Assembly: GCA_018401435.1 (NCBI GenBank)
Contig: JAGYJW010000033.1
Location: 1 to 64,000, forward strand
Length of the DNA stretch: 64,000 bases
Origin: Deltaproteobacteria bacterium
GTDB lineage: Bacteria > Myxococcota_A > UBA796 > UBA2385
Direction of reading: 5' to 3'
A program made the translations under genes and the position numbers. Under the pieces are notes generated by a model. The model saw only the letters and a program-made list of their open reading frames with translations. It was not told the origin of the DNA and ran no database searches. Below, in pieces: positions 7,809 through 17,642 of this stretch. Position 1 is the first letter of the stretch. Each line of letters begins with the position of its first letter.

Positions 7809-8909
7809 CTACAGCTTGAGCAGCGAGTCCTCGGCCACGGCGAAGAGAGCCTCGACCTGCAGGCTGCGGCCTCCCACCACCACCGTGCCGCTGACCTCAC
7901 CATAGTGCTGGTTGAAATCCGTGTAGAGGAACCAGAGCCAGCTGGCCTCGTCCCTGCGGTGGAAGCGGGGGCGGAAGGTGAGGTCCACCCAGTCGCCGCT
8001 GCGGTCGGCGGTGGAGATCTGCCAGTCGCCGGTCTGCTTCTCGGCCTCGTTGGTGTACTGGTAAACAAAGTTCACGTCGGGCAGCTTGACCAGCGCGCCA
8101 TCCACCCAGACCGCGTATTTCAAAGCGTCGATGGCCGGCCGCGCGGCCTCCTGGTCCTTGGCGATTTGCAGCGAGACCAGGGCGGTGGAGCCGTCGTCGC
8201 GGTCGGTGGCCTCTCCCACCAGGCTCAGCCAGTTCCAGCTTTGCACATGCATGCGGTGGCCCACCATGCGGTCCATCACGCCCAGGCTGCCGGCGGGGAT
8301 GGGGACCTCCTGGCCGTCGATGGTCAGCGTGGCCTCGTCCACCTCCATGTTCTCGTACCACTGCAGCCAGCCAAAGCCATCGATGGAGCGGGTGGTCTGG
8401 ACGAAGGGATCGGCGGGGGCGGCGTGGGCGACGCCTTCGAGGCTGAGCTTGTCGGCGTAGACAGCAAAGAGCAGGTCGCCGTCGGCATTGACCTGGGCCC
8501 AGGACCCGTCGGCGGGGTTCTCGATGTCGCTGCTGGCCTTGTCCCGCTGAATCTGGTTGTCGCCAAAGGTATATTTCAACGAGACATTTTCGAATGTCTC
8601 GTCCTGCTTGTCCACCACCAGCAGGGCTGTGTTGGAGGCCTTGTTGAGGTCGGCGAGGTTGGCGACCACCAGGTAGCGTTCGGTCTCCAGGCTCCAGTGG
8701 ATCCAGCCTTGAAGCTGGCCTTTGGGACCAGACGCGTCCTCGGGATTGATGCGGCCCTCGAAGTCCGCCCACCAGCCGCCGATGTAGTTGCCCTCTCCAT
8801 CCACCAGGCGGTCGGGGGAGGGGCGCTGCTCGTGGTAGCGGTCGATGCGGCTGTCCACGGTGGGGGCGCAGGCGGCGGCGAGGGCGAGAAAGCAGCTGTG
8901 GATCCGCAT
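7809..8909 (-). CDS. Lipoprotein, lipocalin/AttH-like domain suspected
   Basis: 366 residues from the ATG at 8909, which overlaps the stop of the upstream gene (TGATG). A lipobox 'LAAAC' near residue 14 makes it a probable lipoprotein. The body is beta-rich with many Trp, Asp and Tyr ('GGWWADFEG', 'WNWLSLVGEATDR', 'ASWLWFLYTDF'). That pattern recalls AttH/CrtC-like or DUF2804-type double lipocalin proteins, but I cannot confirm it. It is translationally coupled to the barrel-like protein upstream, so the pair may act together at the outer membrane. An in-frame ATG 12 bases earlier lacks a proper ribosome binding site. Confidence 0.65.
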   Translation of the reverse strand: MRIHSCFLALAAACAPTVDSRIDRYHEQRPSPDRLVDGEGNYIGGWWADFEGRINPEDASGPKGQLQGWIHWSLETERYLVVANLADLNKASNTALLVVDKQDETFENVSLKYTFGDNQIQRDKASSDIENPADGSWAQVNADGDLLFAVYADKLSLEGVAHAAPADPFVQTTRSIDGFGWLQWYENMEVDEATLTIDGQEVPIPAGSLGVMDRMVGHRMHVQSWNWLSLVGEATDRDDGSTALVSLQIAKDQEAARPAIDALKYAVWVDGALVKLPDVNFVYQYTNEAEKQTGDWQISTADRSGDWVDLTFRPRFHRRDEASWLWFLYTDFNQHYGEVSGTVVVGGRSLQVEALFAVAEDSLLKL

Positions 8910-9391
8910 CACAGGCTCCATCCGAAGGAGAGACGGGGCCCGAGGCCCACCGCTGGGGCCGGCGCAAGAAAGACGTGGCCTTCAGCCCGCAAGAACTGCC
9001 GCTCCCCCAAGGTCCACTCCACGCCGCCGGACCCGCCCAGGAAGGGCAACACCGGCAGCAGATCCGTGTAGAAGAGGCTCACCCCCGCGGTGAGCAGGCC
9101 GCGGGTGCGGGCGTCGGGGGAGCCGAAGAGGTGGGCATAGCTGAGGGTGATCCCGGGCAGGTTCTTGCCGCCGCCCTGGGACCAGCCGAATTGGTCGCGA
9201 AGTTCGACCTGCAGGCCCGCGTGCTTGCCGTGCAGCGACCAGAAGGCGCCGCCATGGCCGCCCACCACGCCAATGCCGGTCTTCCAGGCGGTGGATCCGT
9301 CGGCGGCGGCCGCGAGGCCCAGGCGGTGGGTGGCCGCGGGGGCCGGGCTGGCGAGCAGGAGGCCAAGGGCCAGGGCGAGCAAGCGGCGCAT
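8909..9391 (-). CDS. Exported beta-rich (barrel-like) protein
   Basis: About 160 residues from the ATG at 9391, giving a clean signal peptide ('MRRLLALALGLLLASPAPA'). The mature part alternates small and hydrophobic residues and ends with aromatic/hydrophobic 'LSFGWSL', as outer-membrane barrels often do. It is too short for a full 12-strand barrel and might form an 8-strand one. A TATACATT stretch about 25 bases upstream of the ATG could be a -10 element. Its stop overlaps the lipoprotein start. Confidence 0.65.
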   Translation of the reverse strand: MRRLLALALGLLLASPAPAATHRLGLAAAADGSTAWKTGIGVVGGHGGAFWSLHGKHAGLQVELRDQFGWSQGGGKNLPGITLSYAHLFGSPDARTRGLLTAGVSLFYTDLLPVLPFLGGSGGVEWTLGERQFLRAEGHVFLAPAPAVGLGPRLSFGWSL

Positions 9392-9480
9392 GGGGCATCC
9401 AGAATGTATACAGTGTTCACATAGCCCGTCGGGCTCGGCATTGGCCATCGTCTTTCCAGCCTGGGCGCTATGATGGGGGC

Positions 9481-10841
9481 ATGGAGGTCACCCTTCTCTG
9501 CCCACCGGCGGCCAACCATGGTCCGCTCTCCCGACCGCGGCATTGGCCGCTCTTTGCCTTGTCCACGGCGGCGGCCCTGCGCGAGCGCGGCCATGGCGTG
9601 CGCCTGATCGACGCCCACCTGGACCGACCCGACCCCCAGGCCACCGCGGCGCGGGTGGCCGACTCCCGTCCCGACGCGGTCCTAATCTTCTCTGCCGACT
9701 ACAACCGGCGCATCCCCGATGCTGTGCTGGCGGCCCATCTCGACGCCATCGCCGCGGCCGCGCCCGCCGCTGCCCGCCTGCTGGTGGCCCGCAACAGCCT
9801 GGCCGGGCCCGGCGCCAGCGCGCGGCCCAGCTCGCTGCAGACGCGGTCACGGTGGGCGAGCCCGAAGCCGCGGCCTGCGCCTTTGTGTCCGCACCCCAGG
9901 CCGCCGCGCCGGGCCTGCTCTTTCACCTCGCGGAGTCCCCGCTACCCGCCGGCCCCGAGGCCACCCCGGCCCTGCCGGCCTGGGATCTCTCCCCCCCCTC
10001 CCGCTATGGGCTCAGCCCCCACCAGAGCCGCGGCGAGCAGGTCTTTCCGGTGCTGGCCAGCCGCGGCTGCCCCTATGGCTGCTTCTTTTGCGAGGTGCGC
10101 AGCCAGGCGGCCTGGCAGCCCCGCCCGGCCGCCGATGTGGCCCGAGAGCTGCGCCTGCTGCGCGACCAATGGGGCGCCCGCTCCTTCTTTCTGGCCGACC
10201 CCATCTTCGCCCTGCAGCGGCAGCCCACCCTCGACCTGTTGGCGCAGATTGCGCCGCTGGGCCTGCGCTGGTCGGCCATGACCCGAACGGATCGGGTGGA
10301 CCCCGAGCTGCTGCGCGCCATGGCCGATGCGGGCTGTTGGAGCCTGATCTTCGGCATCGAGACCCTCAACCCCAAGGCCCAGGCTGCCATGCACAAGCAC
10401 CTGGACCCGGCCACGGTGGGGCCGGCCATCGCCGCGGCCCAGGCGGCGGGCATCGAGGTCATCGCCAGCGCCATGATCGGCCTGCCCGGCGATGATCCGC
10501 AGGGGGTGAGGGTGACGGTCGAGGCCCTGCAGCGCATGGGCCCGGACTTCGCCCAGTTCTTCGAGGTGCGGGTGCCCCCCGAACACGCGGTGCCGGGGGG
10601 GCGCCTGGACCCGTCGCCGCCGGGGCCCTGGGAATTCGATGGAGACTGGTATCTGGGAGAGGGTTTTGCGGGCCCCGACGAGGTGCGCAGGCTGAGAGAG
10701 CAGGCCTATCGCCGCTTCTACCTGCGCCCGGCCTATGTTGCGGCCCGGCTGCGCCGCTGTCGGGAGCAGCCCCGGGCCGAGCTGCTGCGGGGCCTGCGCG
10801 GCGCCCGCATCGCCCTGTCCCGCGCCGCTGGGCGCAGCTGA
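9481..10841 (+). pseudogene. B12-binding/radical SAM protein, one frameshift
   Basis: The N-terminal part (9481 to about 9820) encodes a cobalamin-binding-type Rossmann domain ('RERGHGVRLIDAHL', 'DAVLIFSADYN'). The rest continues in another frame with the radical SAM motif 'SRGCPYGCFFCEVR' (Cys-x3-Cys-x2-Cys), 'FFLADPIF' and 'IFGIETLNPKAQ'. The two halves join at about 9815-9835 in a GC-rich stretch, so one indel separates them. Apart from that the protein would be about 450 residues and complete. It is followed, with a 1-base gap, by a second protein of the same class. Either the gene is recently broken or the base call is wrong. B12/radical SAM enzymes of this kind often methylate or remodel lipids, peptides or antibiotics. 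Confidence 0.8.
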
Positions 10842-10842
10842 G

Positions 10843-12294
10843 ATGGCCGCGCCCTTCCCCGTTCTCTTCTTGCAAGACAACGCCATCAACGAGAGCCTGG
10901 CCCTCTGCGATCTGGCCGGTGTATTGGAGTCCCAGGGCCACCCCACGCGCCTGCTGCTGGACGACGAAGAGCCCGACCTGCACGCCGCCATTCGGGCGGC
11001 CGATCCGGCCCTGGTGGTGGTGCCGTCGGGGGTGGGCGGCCACCAGACCGCCCGCCGCCTGGCCCAGGCCGCCCGGATCGCTGCCCCCCGGGCCTTCGTG
11101 TTGATGGGCGGCACCCACGCCACCTTCGATCCGAGCGAGGCCCAGCGCCCCGAGGTGGACGCCGTGGTGATGGGCGAGGCCGAGCGGCCCGTCTCGGCGC
11201 TGGTGGCGCGGCTGTCGGCGGGCCGGCAGTGGTCCGACATCGGCGGCCTGGCCTGGGACGACGGGGGACAGCTCCGCCAGAACCCGCTGATGGCGCCCCT
11301 GGAGGACCTCGACGACCTGCCCTTTCCCCACCGGGATCTCTATTACCGATACGGCTTCATTCGGCGCTTTGGCTGGAAGAAGTTCAATACCAGCCGCGGC
11401 TGTGTGCACAGCTGCCAGTTCTGTTGGAATCCCTCCCTCAAGCGCATGCTGCCCGAGGGAACGGTGTTCACGCGTCGCAAGAGCCCGGCCCGCGCCGCAG
11501 ATGAGGTGGCCGCGGTCGCATCGCGACACCCCCTGCACAGCGTTCACTTCGCCGACGACCTCTTCACGGTGCAGACCCGCTGGCTGGAGGACTTCGCGCC
11601 GGCCTGGCGGGAGAAGGTGGACCTGCCCTTCACCTGCTCCTCCTCCATCGAGCTGGTGACCCCCCGGGCCGTGGCCGCCCTGGCGGCGGCGGGCTGCCGG
11701 GGGGTGGCCATCGGCCTGGAGACCGGCAACGAGCAGCTGCGCAGCCGCATCCTGCGCAAGACCGTGTGCAACGACGATGTGCGCCGCGCCGCCGCCCTGA
11801 TCAAAGGCGCGGGAATGGAGCTGACCACCTACAATATGCTGGCCTGCCCGGGAGAGACCCTGGAGGACGCCTGGTCCACCGTGCGGCTGAACCAGGAGAT
11901 CGGCGCCGACTTCACGCGGGTCACGCTGGCCATGCCCATCCCCCACACCGACTTCGAGCGCGAGGCCATCGCGGCTGGCCACCTGGACCCGGCGGATCTC
12001 GACGCGCGGGTGGACAGCCTGAACCAGGGCCAGGCGGGCTTTCGCACCGCAGACGCCCGGGCCTTTGCCAACCTCTTCTACCTCTTCCGGGTGGCGGTCC
12101 ATCACCCGCGGCTGCTGCCGGCGATCCAGCGGGCGGTGCAGCTTCCCCTGGGGCCGGCCCTGGCGCCCTTCCGGCTGGCGATGGCCCTGGAGGAGCGCCG
12201 CATCAACCGCCTGGGTTGGGTCGAGGGCGCCCGCTACTTCCGCCATGTGGGCGACCCCCGCAAGCGCACCACCAACTACGTCACGCTGATGTGA
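10843..12294 (+). CDS. B12-binding domain radical SAM protein
   Basis: 483 residues, intact. The N-terminal 150 residues form the cobalamin-binding-type domain ('VLFLQDNAINESL', 'VLMGGTHATFDP'; no DxHxxG motif is evident, as in many members). Then comes the radical SAM core with 'SRGCVHSCQFCW' (Cys-x3-Cys-x2-Cys for the 4Fe-4S cluster), 'VHFADDLF' and 'AIGLETGNEQLR'. The ATG follows the previous stop by one base. The pair of related enzymes in tandem, next to a membrane SGNH hydrolase and glycosyltransferase-like proteins, fits modification of a lipid or surface glycan. The substrate is unknown. Confidence 0.88.
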   Translation: MAAPFPVLFLQDNAINESLALCDLAGVLESQGHPTRLLLDDEEPDLHAAIRAADPALVVVPSGVGGHQTARRLAQAARIAAPRAFVLMGGTHATFDPSEAQRPEVDAVVMGEAERPVSALVARLSAGRQWSDIGGLAWDDGGQLRQNPLMAPLEDLDDLPFPHRDLYYRYGFIRRFGWKKFNTSRGCVHSCQFCWNPSLKRMLPEGTVFTRRKSPARAADEVAAVASRHPLHSVHFADDLFTVQTRWLEDFAPAWREKVDLPFTCSSSIELVTPRAVAALAAAGCRGVAIGLETGNEQLRSRILRKTVCNDDVRRAAALIKGAGMELTTYNMLACPGETLEDAWSTVRLNQEIGADFTRVTLAMPIPHTDFEREAIAAGHLDPADLDARVDSLNQGQAGFRTADARAFANLFYLFRVAVHHPRLLPAIQRAVQLPLGPALAPFRLAMALEERRINRLGWVEGARYFRHVGDPRKRTTNYVTLM

Positions 12295-12300
12295 GGGCGC

Positions 12301-15300
12301 TCAGGGCGCGGGGGAAGGCGAGAGGGAAGGCGAGGGGAGCAACTCCGCTGCGATCAGCTCTGCCAGCCCATCTCCGATGACTGCGTGACCGTGGCGGCTG
12401 AGGTGCATGGTGTCGAAGAAGTAGAGGTCGGTGGGGTGTTCCAACAGCCGGGGCAGAGGGTCGAAGACCGGCACCCCCAGGTCTTCCCCGACCCGATGGA
12501 TCACCCCTTGGGTCGCGCCGGTGTCGGTCTCCTGGCGCATGATCTCGGCGCCGGCGGTCTCGACATAGAGGTTGGTGGCCTCCACGCAAAGCAGCACCTG
12601 CACGCCACGGGACCGCGCCGCCGCCACCCATTGGCGCAGGATGCCGTCCAGATCGCCCATGTCGTAGCGGTGCGCGAGCACGATCTGCACGATGTGGCGG
12701 CGTGCGCGTCGGCGGGCATCCGCAGCAGCCAGGCCAGGGCCGCCAGGGGGCCACGGATGCGTCGGGCCCATGGCGGCCGGCCCAGACCCCATAGGTGTCC
12801 ACATCCATGAACTCGTTGACGGTGTAGTTCAGCACGACGATGTCGGGCTGGTAGCGCGCCAGGTTGCCCTCGAACCAGCGCAGGCCCGTCTCGGTCTTGC
12901 CGCCGGGGAAGGCCGCGTTGATCACCTCGATGTCATGGCCCTGATCCCGCAGCCGCCGCTGCAGGCGGTCCGAGAAGGTCTGCCGGTCGCGGCTGGGGAT
13001 GCCCCAGCCATAGGTCTGCGATCCGCCAAAGACCACCACCCGGGTCCGGCCATCGGGCCGGTCCAGGGTCCAGGGCCGGCGCTGAAAGCGCATATCGACA
13101 TACCAGGGATTCAGGCGCCTCAGCATGGGATCGTAGGCCCAGCGCTGGTCCTCAGCCAGCCCGTGATTCCAGTAGGAGACCTGGCCGTGGCGCCACTGTG
13201 GCCACAGCCAAGATAAGCCTTCAACGCCGATGATCATCTGAGCGGCCAGGGCAAGGCCCGCCGCGGTCGCCCCCCAGCCGCCCGCCCGCAGCCGGCGAAG
13301 GACCCGCACGGCCGCCCAGACGACCGCCGCCAGCAGCAGGGTCCGCAGCAGCCAGTCCCGGGCGCCGAGGCCGGGCCACAGGGTCGCGGCCAGCCACAGC
13401 AGCAGGGCCAGGGCCAGCGCGCTCTGGCTGAGCAGCGCCTGGCGCAGGAGACCCGGGGAGGCCGCCGCCGCCGCGCGGCCGGACCCAGGCCCAGCGGGCG
13501 GCGGAGCGCCGCCACTCGACAAGAGCAGGGCACCCAAGGCAGCCGCGGGGCAGCGCGCCCCAGGGCCCGGCGGCCCGGTGCGGGGGCGCTCTCCTCGGTC
13601 AGCTCCATGGCTCCCACGGCGCTCACCCGGTCCGACCACGCTTGCAGCAGCAGCCCTTGCGGGCCCTGGGCGGTCGAGAGTCGCGGCCCCAGGCCCCGGA
13701 GTGGAAGAGCCCGGCGAGATCGCCGCGAATTTCGCGGATCCGTCCATCGACCGCCACGGTGACAAAGGGGAGGTCCACCGAGATGTCGATGTGGTGCGTC
13801 CCGGGATCCAGGGTCCAGGCCCCCGCCGAGCGATCCACCTTGAACTCCTCGGCGCGCAGGATCTCGCTGGGCAGCCCCGGTCGGGCGCTCAGCAGCACCG
13901 AGAGGCCATCGAAGGACTGGGGGCCCTCGGCCCGGGTGCTGGCGGGGTCGATGCTGTCGGCGGCGTAGACGCTGGCCCGGTCCACCTGGAAGAGGTCCGC
14001 CTCCCCCGGAAGCTGCTGGACCAGGTCGATGCGCAGGACCTCGCCGGCCTCCAACTGCACATCGCCGCTCAGCCGCAGGGGCCGCCCCTGGGTCGGGGGC
14101 AGGCGCAGGCGCCGGCCGACGCCCAGCTCCAGGGGGCCGGCCTCGTCCAGCCGGGGCCAGCAGCCCCCCGCAGAGGGGGCATCGGCGCGCCGAGGGGGCC
14201 GCGCGCTGGCCCTGGCCCAAGGCGAGCAAGCCGGCGCCCAGGCCCGCCAGGCCCAGGCCCAGCGCGAGGGGTCGCGCGCGGGAAATGGGGGCGTGGACTT
14301 CATTCTGGCGAAGGGCAGGGGAGGGAGGGGCGGATAGCAGGGCCTCCATCAGACCCCAGCCGATCAGCAGCAGGAAGTTGGCGAGCAGGGCCACCTGGGG
14401 CAGCAGGGGCATCACTGGCAGCAGGCAGAGCAGGCCGTAGAAGGGCCGCGCCCGCGGCGCAGGGTGGCCGCCACCAGCAGCCGGTCGGGGGCCTGACGGG
14501 AGTCCCAGGCCACCGCCAGCACCGGGGCGCCCACCAGCAGCAGCCACAGGGCGCCGGCAGCCTGCAGCAGCCCCAAGCCCCAGCGCCCCACGGTCTCCAG
14601 CCGGGACCAGGCCAGGACCTGGGTGGTGGCGGCGCCCTGGGCATCCAGGCCCGAGACCGCCCAGCGGTGCAGGCTGAGGTCCCGCTCCCCGGATCCCAGG
14701 GCCAGCGCGGGCCTCAGCCCGGCCAGATCCAAGTCCAGCGGCTGGTCGCGTCCATCCACCCGCAGCTGGCTGGTGGCTCCGGCCGGTCCCAGGCGGAGCT
14801 GGTGGCGCCCGGGGTCCAGGGTGGGCCCCAGCTCCGGCAGGGGCTGCCGCTGCACCTCCTCACCATCCACAAAGCGCACGAGGGCGTTGTCAAAGGGGGA
14901 GGCCGGATCGGTCATCGCGCTCAGCCGCAGGGCCAGCAGGCTGCCCTCCCCCGATTGCTCCAGGATGAGCAGGGCATAGGCGCCGGGCGCCAGGCTGAAG
15001 TCCACATCCATGGATTGCAGGCGGGCGGGGTTGCGGTCCAGCACCGCCACGTCGCCATTGCGGAGATTGCCCTGCCCGCCGATGTTTTGGGGGGCGAGGT
15101 CCAGATCGCCCAACCCGGGGATGTGGTACCACATCGCCCCCCGCGGCAGGAAGATCTTGCCACCATTGACGAAGTGCAGGCCCGGCCGCGCCCCCAGGTT
15201 GTGGGCGGCGACGCCCACCGTGTTGAGGATCGCGCCGAAGCTGAGGGCCAGGGCCAGCATTGCAGGCAGCAGGCGATCCTGCAGCCTGCGGCCCCAAGCG

Positions 15301-15356
15301 GCCGCCCGGCGGCGAGTGCGCCGCGCTCCGGTGCTGCGGGTGCGGGTGCGGGCCAT
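12301..15356 (-). pseudogene. Membrane SGNH/GDSL hydrolase, multiply frameshifted
   Basis: One gene of about 1,015 codons can be followed from the ATG at 15356 through at least five changes of frame: near 14450, 14165 (a run of six C), 13690, 13570 and 12690-12750. In order it encodes an N-terminal membrane anchor, a beta domain ('LHFVNGGKIFLPRG', 'RFVDGEEVQRQ'), membrane helices, a second similar beta domain ('VDRSAGAWTLDPG'), more helices, and a C-terminal SGNH hydrolase with block I 'VVFGGSQTYGWG', 'NYTVNEFMD' and the catalytic Asp/His pair 'DTMHLSRHGH'. The reading is coherent in each piece, so errors at G/C homopolymers are as likely as true decay. SGNH enzymes of this type add or remove acyl groups on glycans. 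Confidence 0.7.
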
Positions 15357-15412
15357 GGGCGGAGGCTTGGGGAGGAGGCAGCAGAGGCCGCAGCGTACCC
15401 TATAGTGCGCGG

Positions 15413-16926
15413 ATGCAGGCCAACGACGACCTCCCCGCCGCGGTGCGGGCCCTGCTGCCCGGGCTGGTCGCCCTGGGTCTGGCGGCCCGGCTGCCGGTCG
15501 TGAGCACCCCGGATGGCTGGGAGATCGCCTGGGCCGGCCGCTGCATGTGGGGGCTGTCGGGGGGGCCCTTGGACTGTGGGGCCTTGGACCTGGCCTTTCG
15601 GCCCCCCGGCCTCGGCCTGCTGGTGGGCCCCCTGTCGCTGCTGATGCACCCCATGGTGGCGCTGGGCCTGTTGGCCCTGCTGGCGATGAGCCTCTGCGCC
15701 CTGCCACTGGGCGATCTCGCGGCCCGTCTGGCCGGGGGGCCGGGCCGCCTCGTTGCGGTGGGGCTGCTGGTCCTCAGCCCCGAGCTGAGCGGGTGGGCCA
15801 TGGCCGCGGACGCCCGCGGACCGGCATTATTCCTCACGCTCGGGGCCTGGACCCTGCTGCTGCGGCCCGGAGGTCGCGCGGTCTTCGGGGCGGGTCTGGC
15901 CATGGGGCTCTGCCTGCTGCTGCGGCCGGAGGCCCTGGCGGGCGCGGCCCTGCTGCCGGTGGGGGCGCTGCTGCTGCATCGGCGGCGCGGTCTGCCCGCC
16001 GTAGCGGGGCGGCCTTGGGCTTGACCCTCTCCCTGGGTCTGCGAGCCCTGGTGACCGGGCGCCTGTCGGCCTCGGGTCGGCTGTGGGAGGGCTTTGTCCT
16101 GGAGCTGGGCGCCTTGCTGCCCCTGGAGTGGTGCAAGCAGCTCTTTGGGTTGGGCCTGTGGGCGCCGCCCATGCGCGCGGTGGCCCAGGGCTTCGGTGCG
16201 GCCAGCGGGCGCGCCGCAGGGGCCCTGGATCCGCTCACGGCCCTCTTTTTCGGCATGGGAGCCTTGGGGGGTGCCCTGTCGCTGCTGCTGTGGACTCTGG
16301 GCGCCCTGGGCCTGATTCGGGCCCTGGGCCACCGGGAGGGGCGGCGGGTGTTGGGGGTGATGGCCGGCGCTTCGGCGGCCCAGGTGGCCGCCACCTTGCT
16401 CTACCAGGCCCGAAACCCGGCCTTGCCCCTCTCCAACCTGTTGGTGCCCCTTGCCTGCTGCCTGCCCCTGGTGGCGGCGGGCCTGGGGGCGCTGGCCGAC
16501 GCCCTGCCCGCTGCCTCCCGGGCCCGCGGTCGCTATGGCCTGGCCGGCCTGGGGCTGCTGCTGGCCGCCGCTTTGGCGGTGCCGGCCCGCCTGACCCCCG
16601 GCTTGGAGCTCTCTGCTGCTGGCGCCCAGGCGGCGGCCGCCATGGTTGATCTGGTTGCTGAAGATGAGCCTGTGGTGGCCTCTTTCACGAATGCGCCCCT
16701 GGCGATGAGAGCCGGCCGGACCTGGGTTCCCTGGCCTGCACCCTGGGATCCCCTCAGCTGGCCCGCCGCCGGAGGAGGTCGCCGTTGGGCCCTGCTCTCG
16801 TCCTTGGATGGCGGACGGCCCGCGCCGCTGCCACCGGGCTTGCGTCTGGCGCCCGTGCGGCTCTACCGCGGTTCAGCGGGCTGGGTGGCCCTGGCGGAGA
16901 TCCGCGACAGCACGACAACCCCGTAG
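15413..16926 (+). pseudogene. Polytopic glycosyltransferase-like protein, one frameshift
   Basis: About 505 codons of a strongly hydrophobic, multi-helix protein resembling the ArnT/PMT-like (GT39, GT83) glycosyltransferases that use polyprenyl-phosphate sugars. The early loop 'PDGWEIAWAGRCMW' is followed by many Leu/Ala/Gly helices and a C-terminal soluble part ('VDLVAEDEPVVASF'). The frame changes at about 15990-16020 near 'HRRRG', after which the rest reads cleanly to the stop. It is divergent from the SGNH gene with 56 bases between. The last 64 bases overlap the opposite-strand gene at 16863-17642. Family placement rests on topology and is uncertain. Confidence 0.6.
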
Positions 16927-17642
16927 CCTGCGGTCAGGCCGGGGAGGCTGTCGGGTGAGGCCGCTGCGGCGGCCTCCAGGGCGGGCAGCGCGCTGGGATC
17001 CCCCCGCCGGGCCAGCTCCAGGGCAGCCACCGGGGCCAGGGGATCGTCGGGGTCCAGGTGGGCCAGCAGCAGGGCCTGGGCCGCGGGCCCCGGGTCGCCG
17101 CAGCTCTGCAGCACCAGCCCCAGGGCCTGCCCCCGCAGGCCAACGCCGGCGCAGGCCGCGCCAACCTGGGCCGCCAGCTCGGGCAGCCCACAGGCGAGGT
17201 CGGCAGCACCCCGGGCCAAGGTCTCGTCTTCGCCGTCCAGCAGCGGGCAGAGGGCATCCACCAGGGCGCGGCGCTCCGGCCGGCCGCCTTGCTCCGGGTC
17301 CAGGGCGCGCGCCAGCGCCTCGGCGTCGAGGCCGCTGCCCTGAAGCAAGGCGCGGCGCAGATCTCCGTGCAACCCGGACAGCCGCAGTGCACCCTGGGCG
17401 GGCGGAGGGAGGCTGGAGGCATCCAGGCTGAGAACAAAGGCCATCGCCACATCTTGGCGGCCGGTCGCCAGCGCGTCGGCGCGGGGGTCGGGGCTCTGCC
17501 GCAGGCGCGCTGCTGCTGCCGCGATGTCCTCGCCGGTGCCCCCTGGCGCGGGCGGTCCAAAGGTGGCGTTGAACCTGTAGATGCCCGTGGCGAGACCCGT
17601 CGCGAGCAACAGCGAGCCGGCCAGCACATGCCTGGGCGTCAT
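16863..17642 (-). CDS. Membrane-anchored HEAT-like protein
   Basis: 259 residues from an ATG overlapping the preceding stop (ATGA). An N-terminal signal anchor ('VLAGSLLLATGLATGIY') is followed by an all-helical, Ala/Leu-rich domain with repeated helix pairs such as 'DPLAPVAALELARRGDPSALPALEAAA', typical of HEAT or PBS-lyase-like repeats. It is probably a periplasmic scaffold. It is coupled to the glycosyltransferase-like gene upstream. Its 3' end overlaps the convergent gene by 64 bases, which is long for two real genes but both frames look genuine. Confidence 0.6.
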   Translation of the reverse strand: MTPRHVLAGSLLLATGLATGIYRFNATFGPPAPGGTGEDIAAAAARLRQSPDPRADALATGRQDVAMAFVLSLDASSLPPPAQGALRLSGLHGDLRRALLQGSGLDAEALARALDPEQGGRPERRALVDALCPLLDGEDETLARGAADLACGLPELAAQVGAACAGVGLRGQALGLVLQSCGDPGPAAQALLLAHLDPDDPLAPVAALELARRGDPSALPALEAAAAASPDSLPGLTAGYGVVVLSRISARATQPAEPR

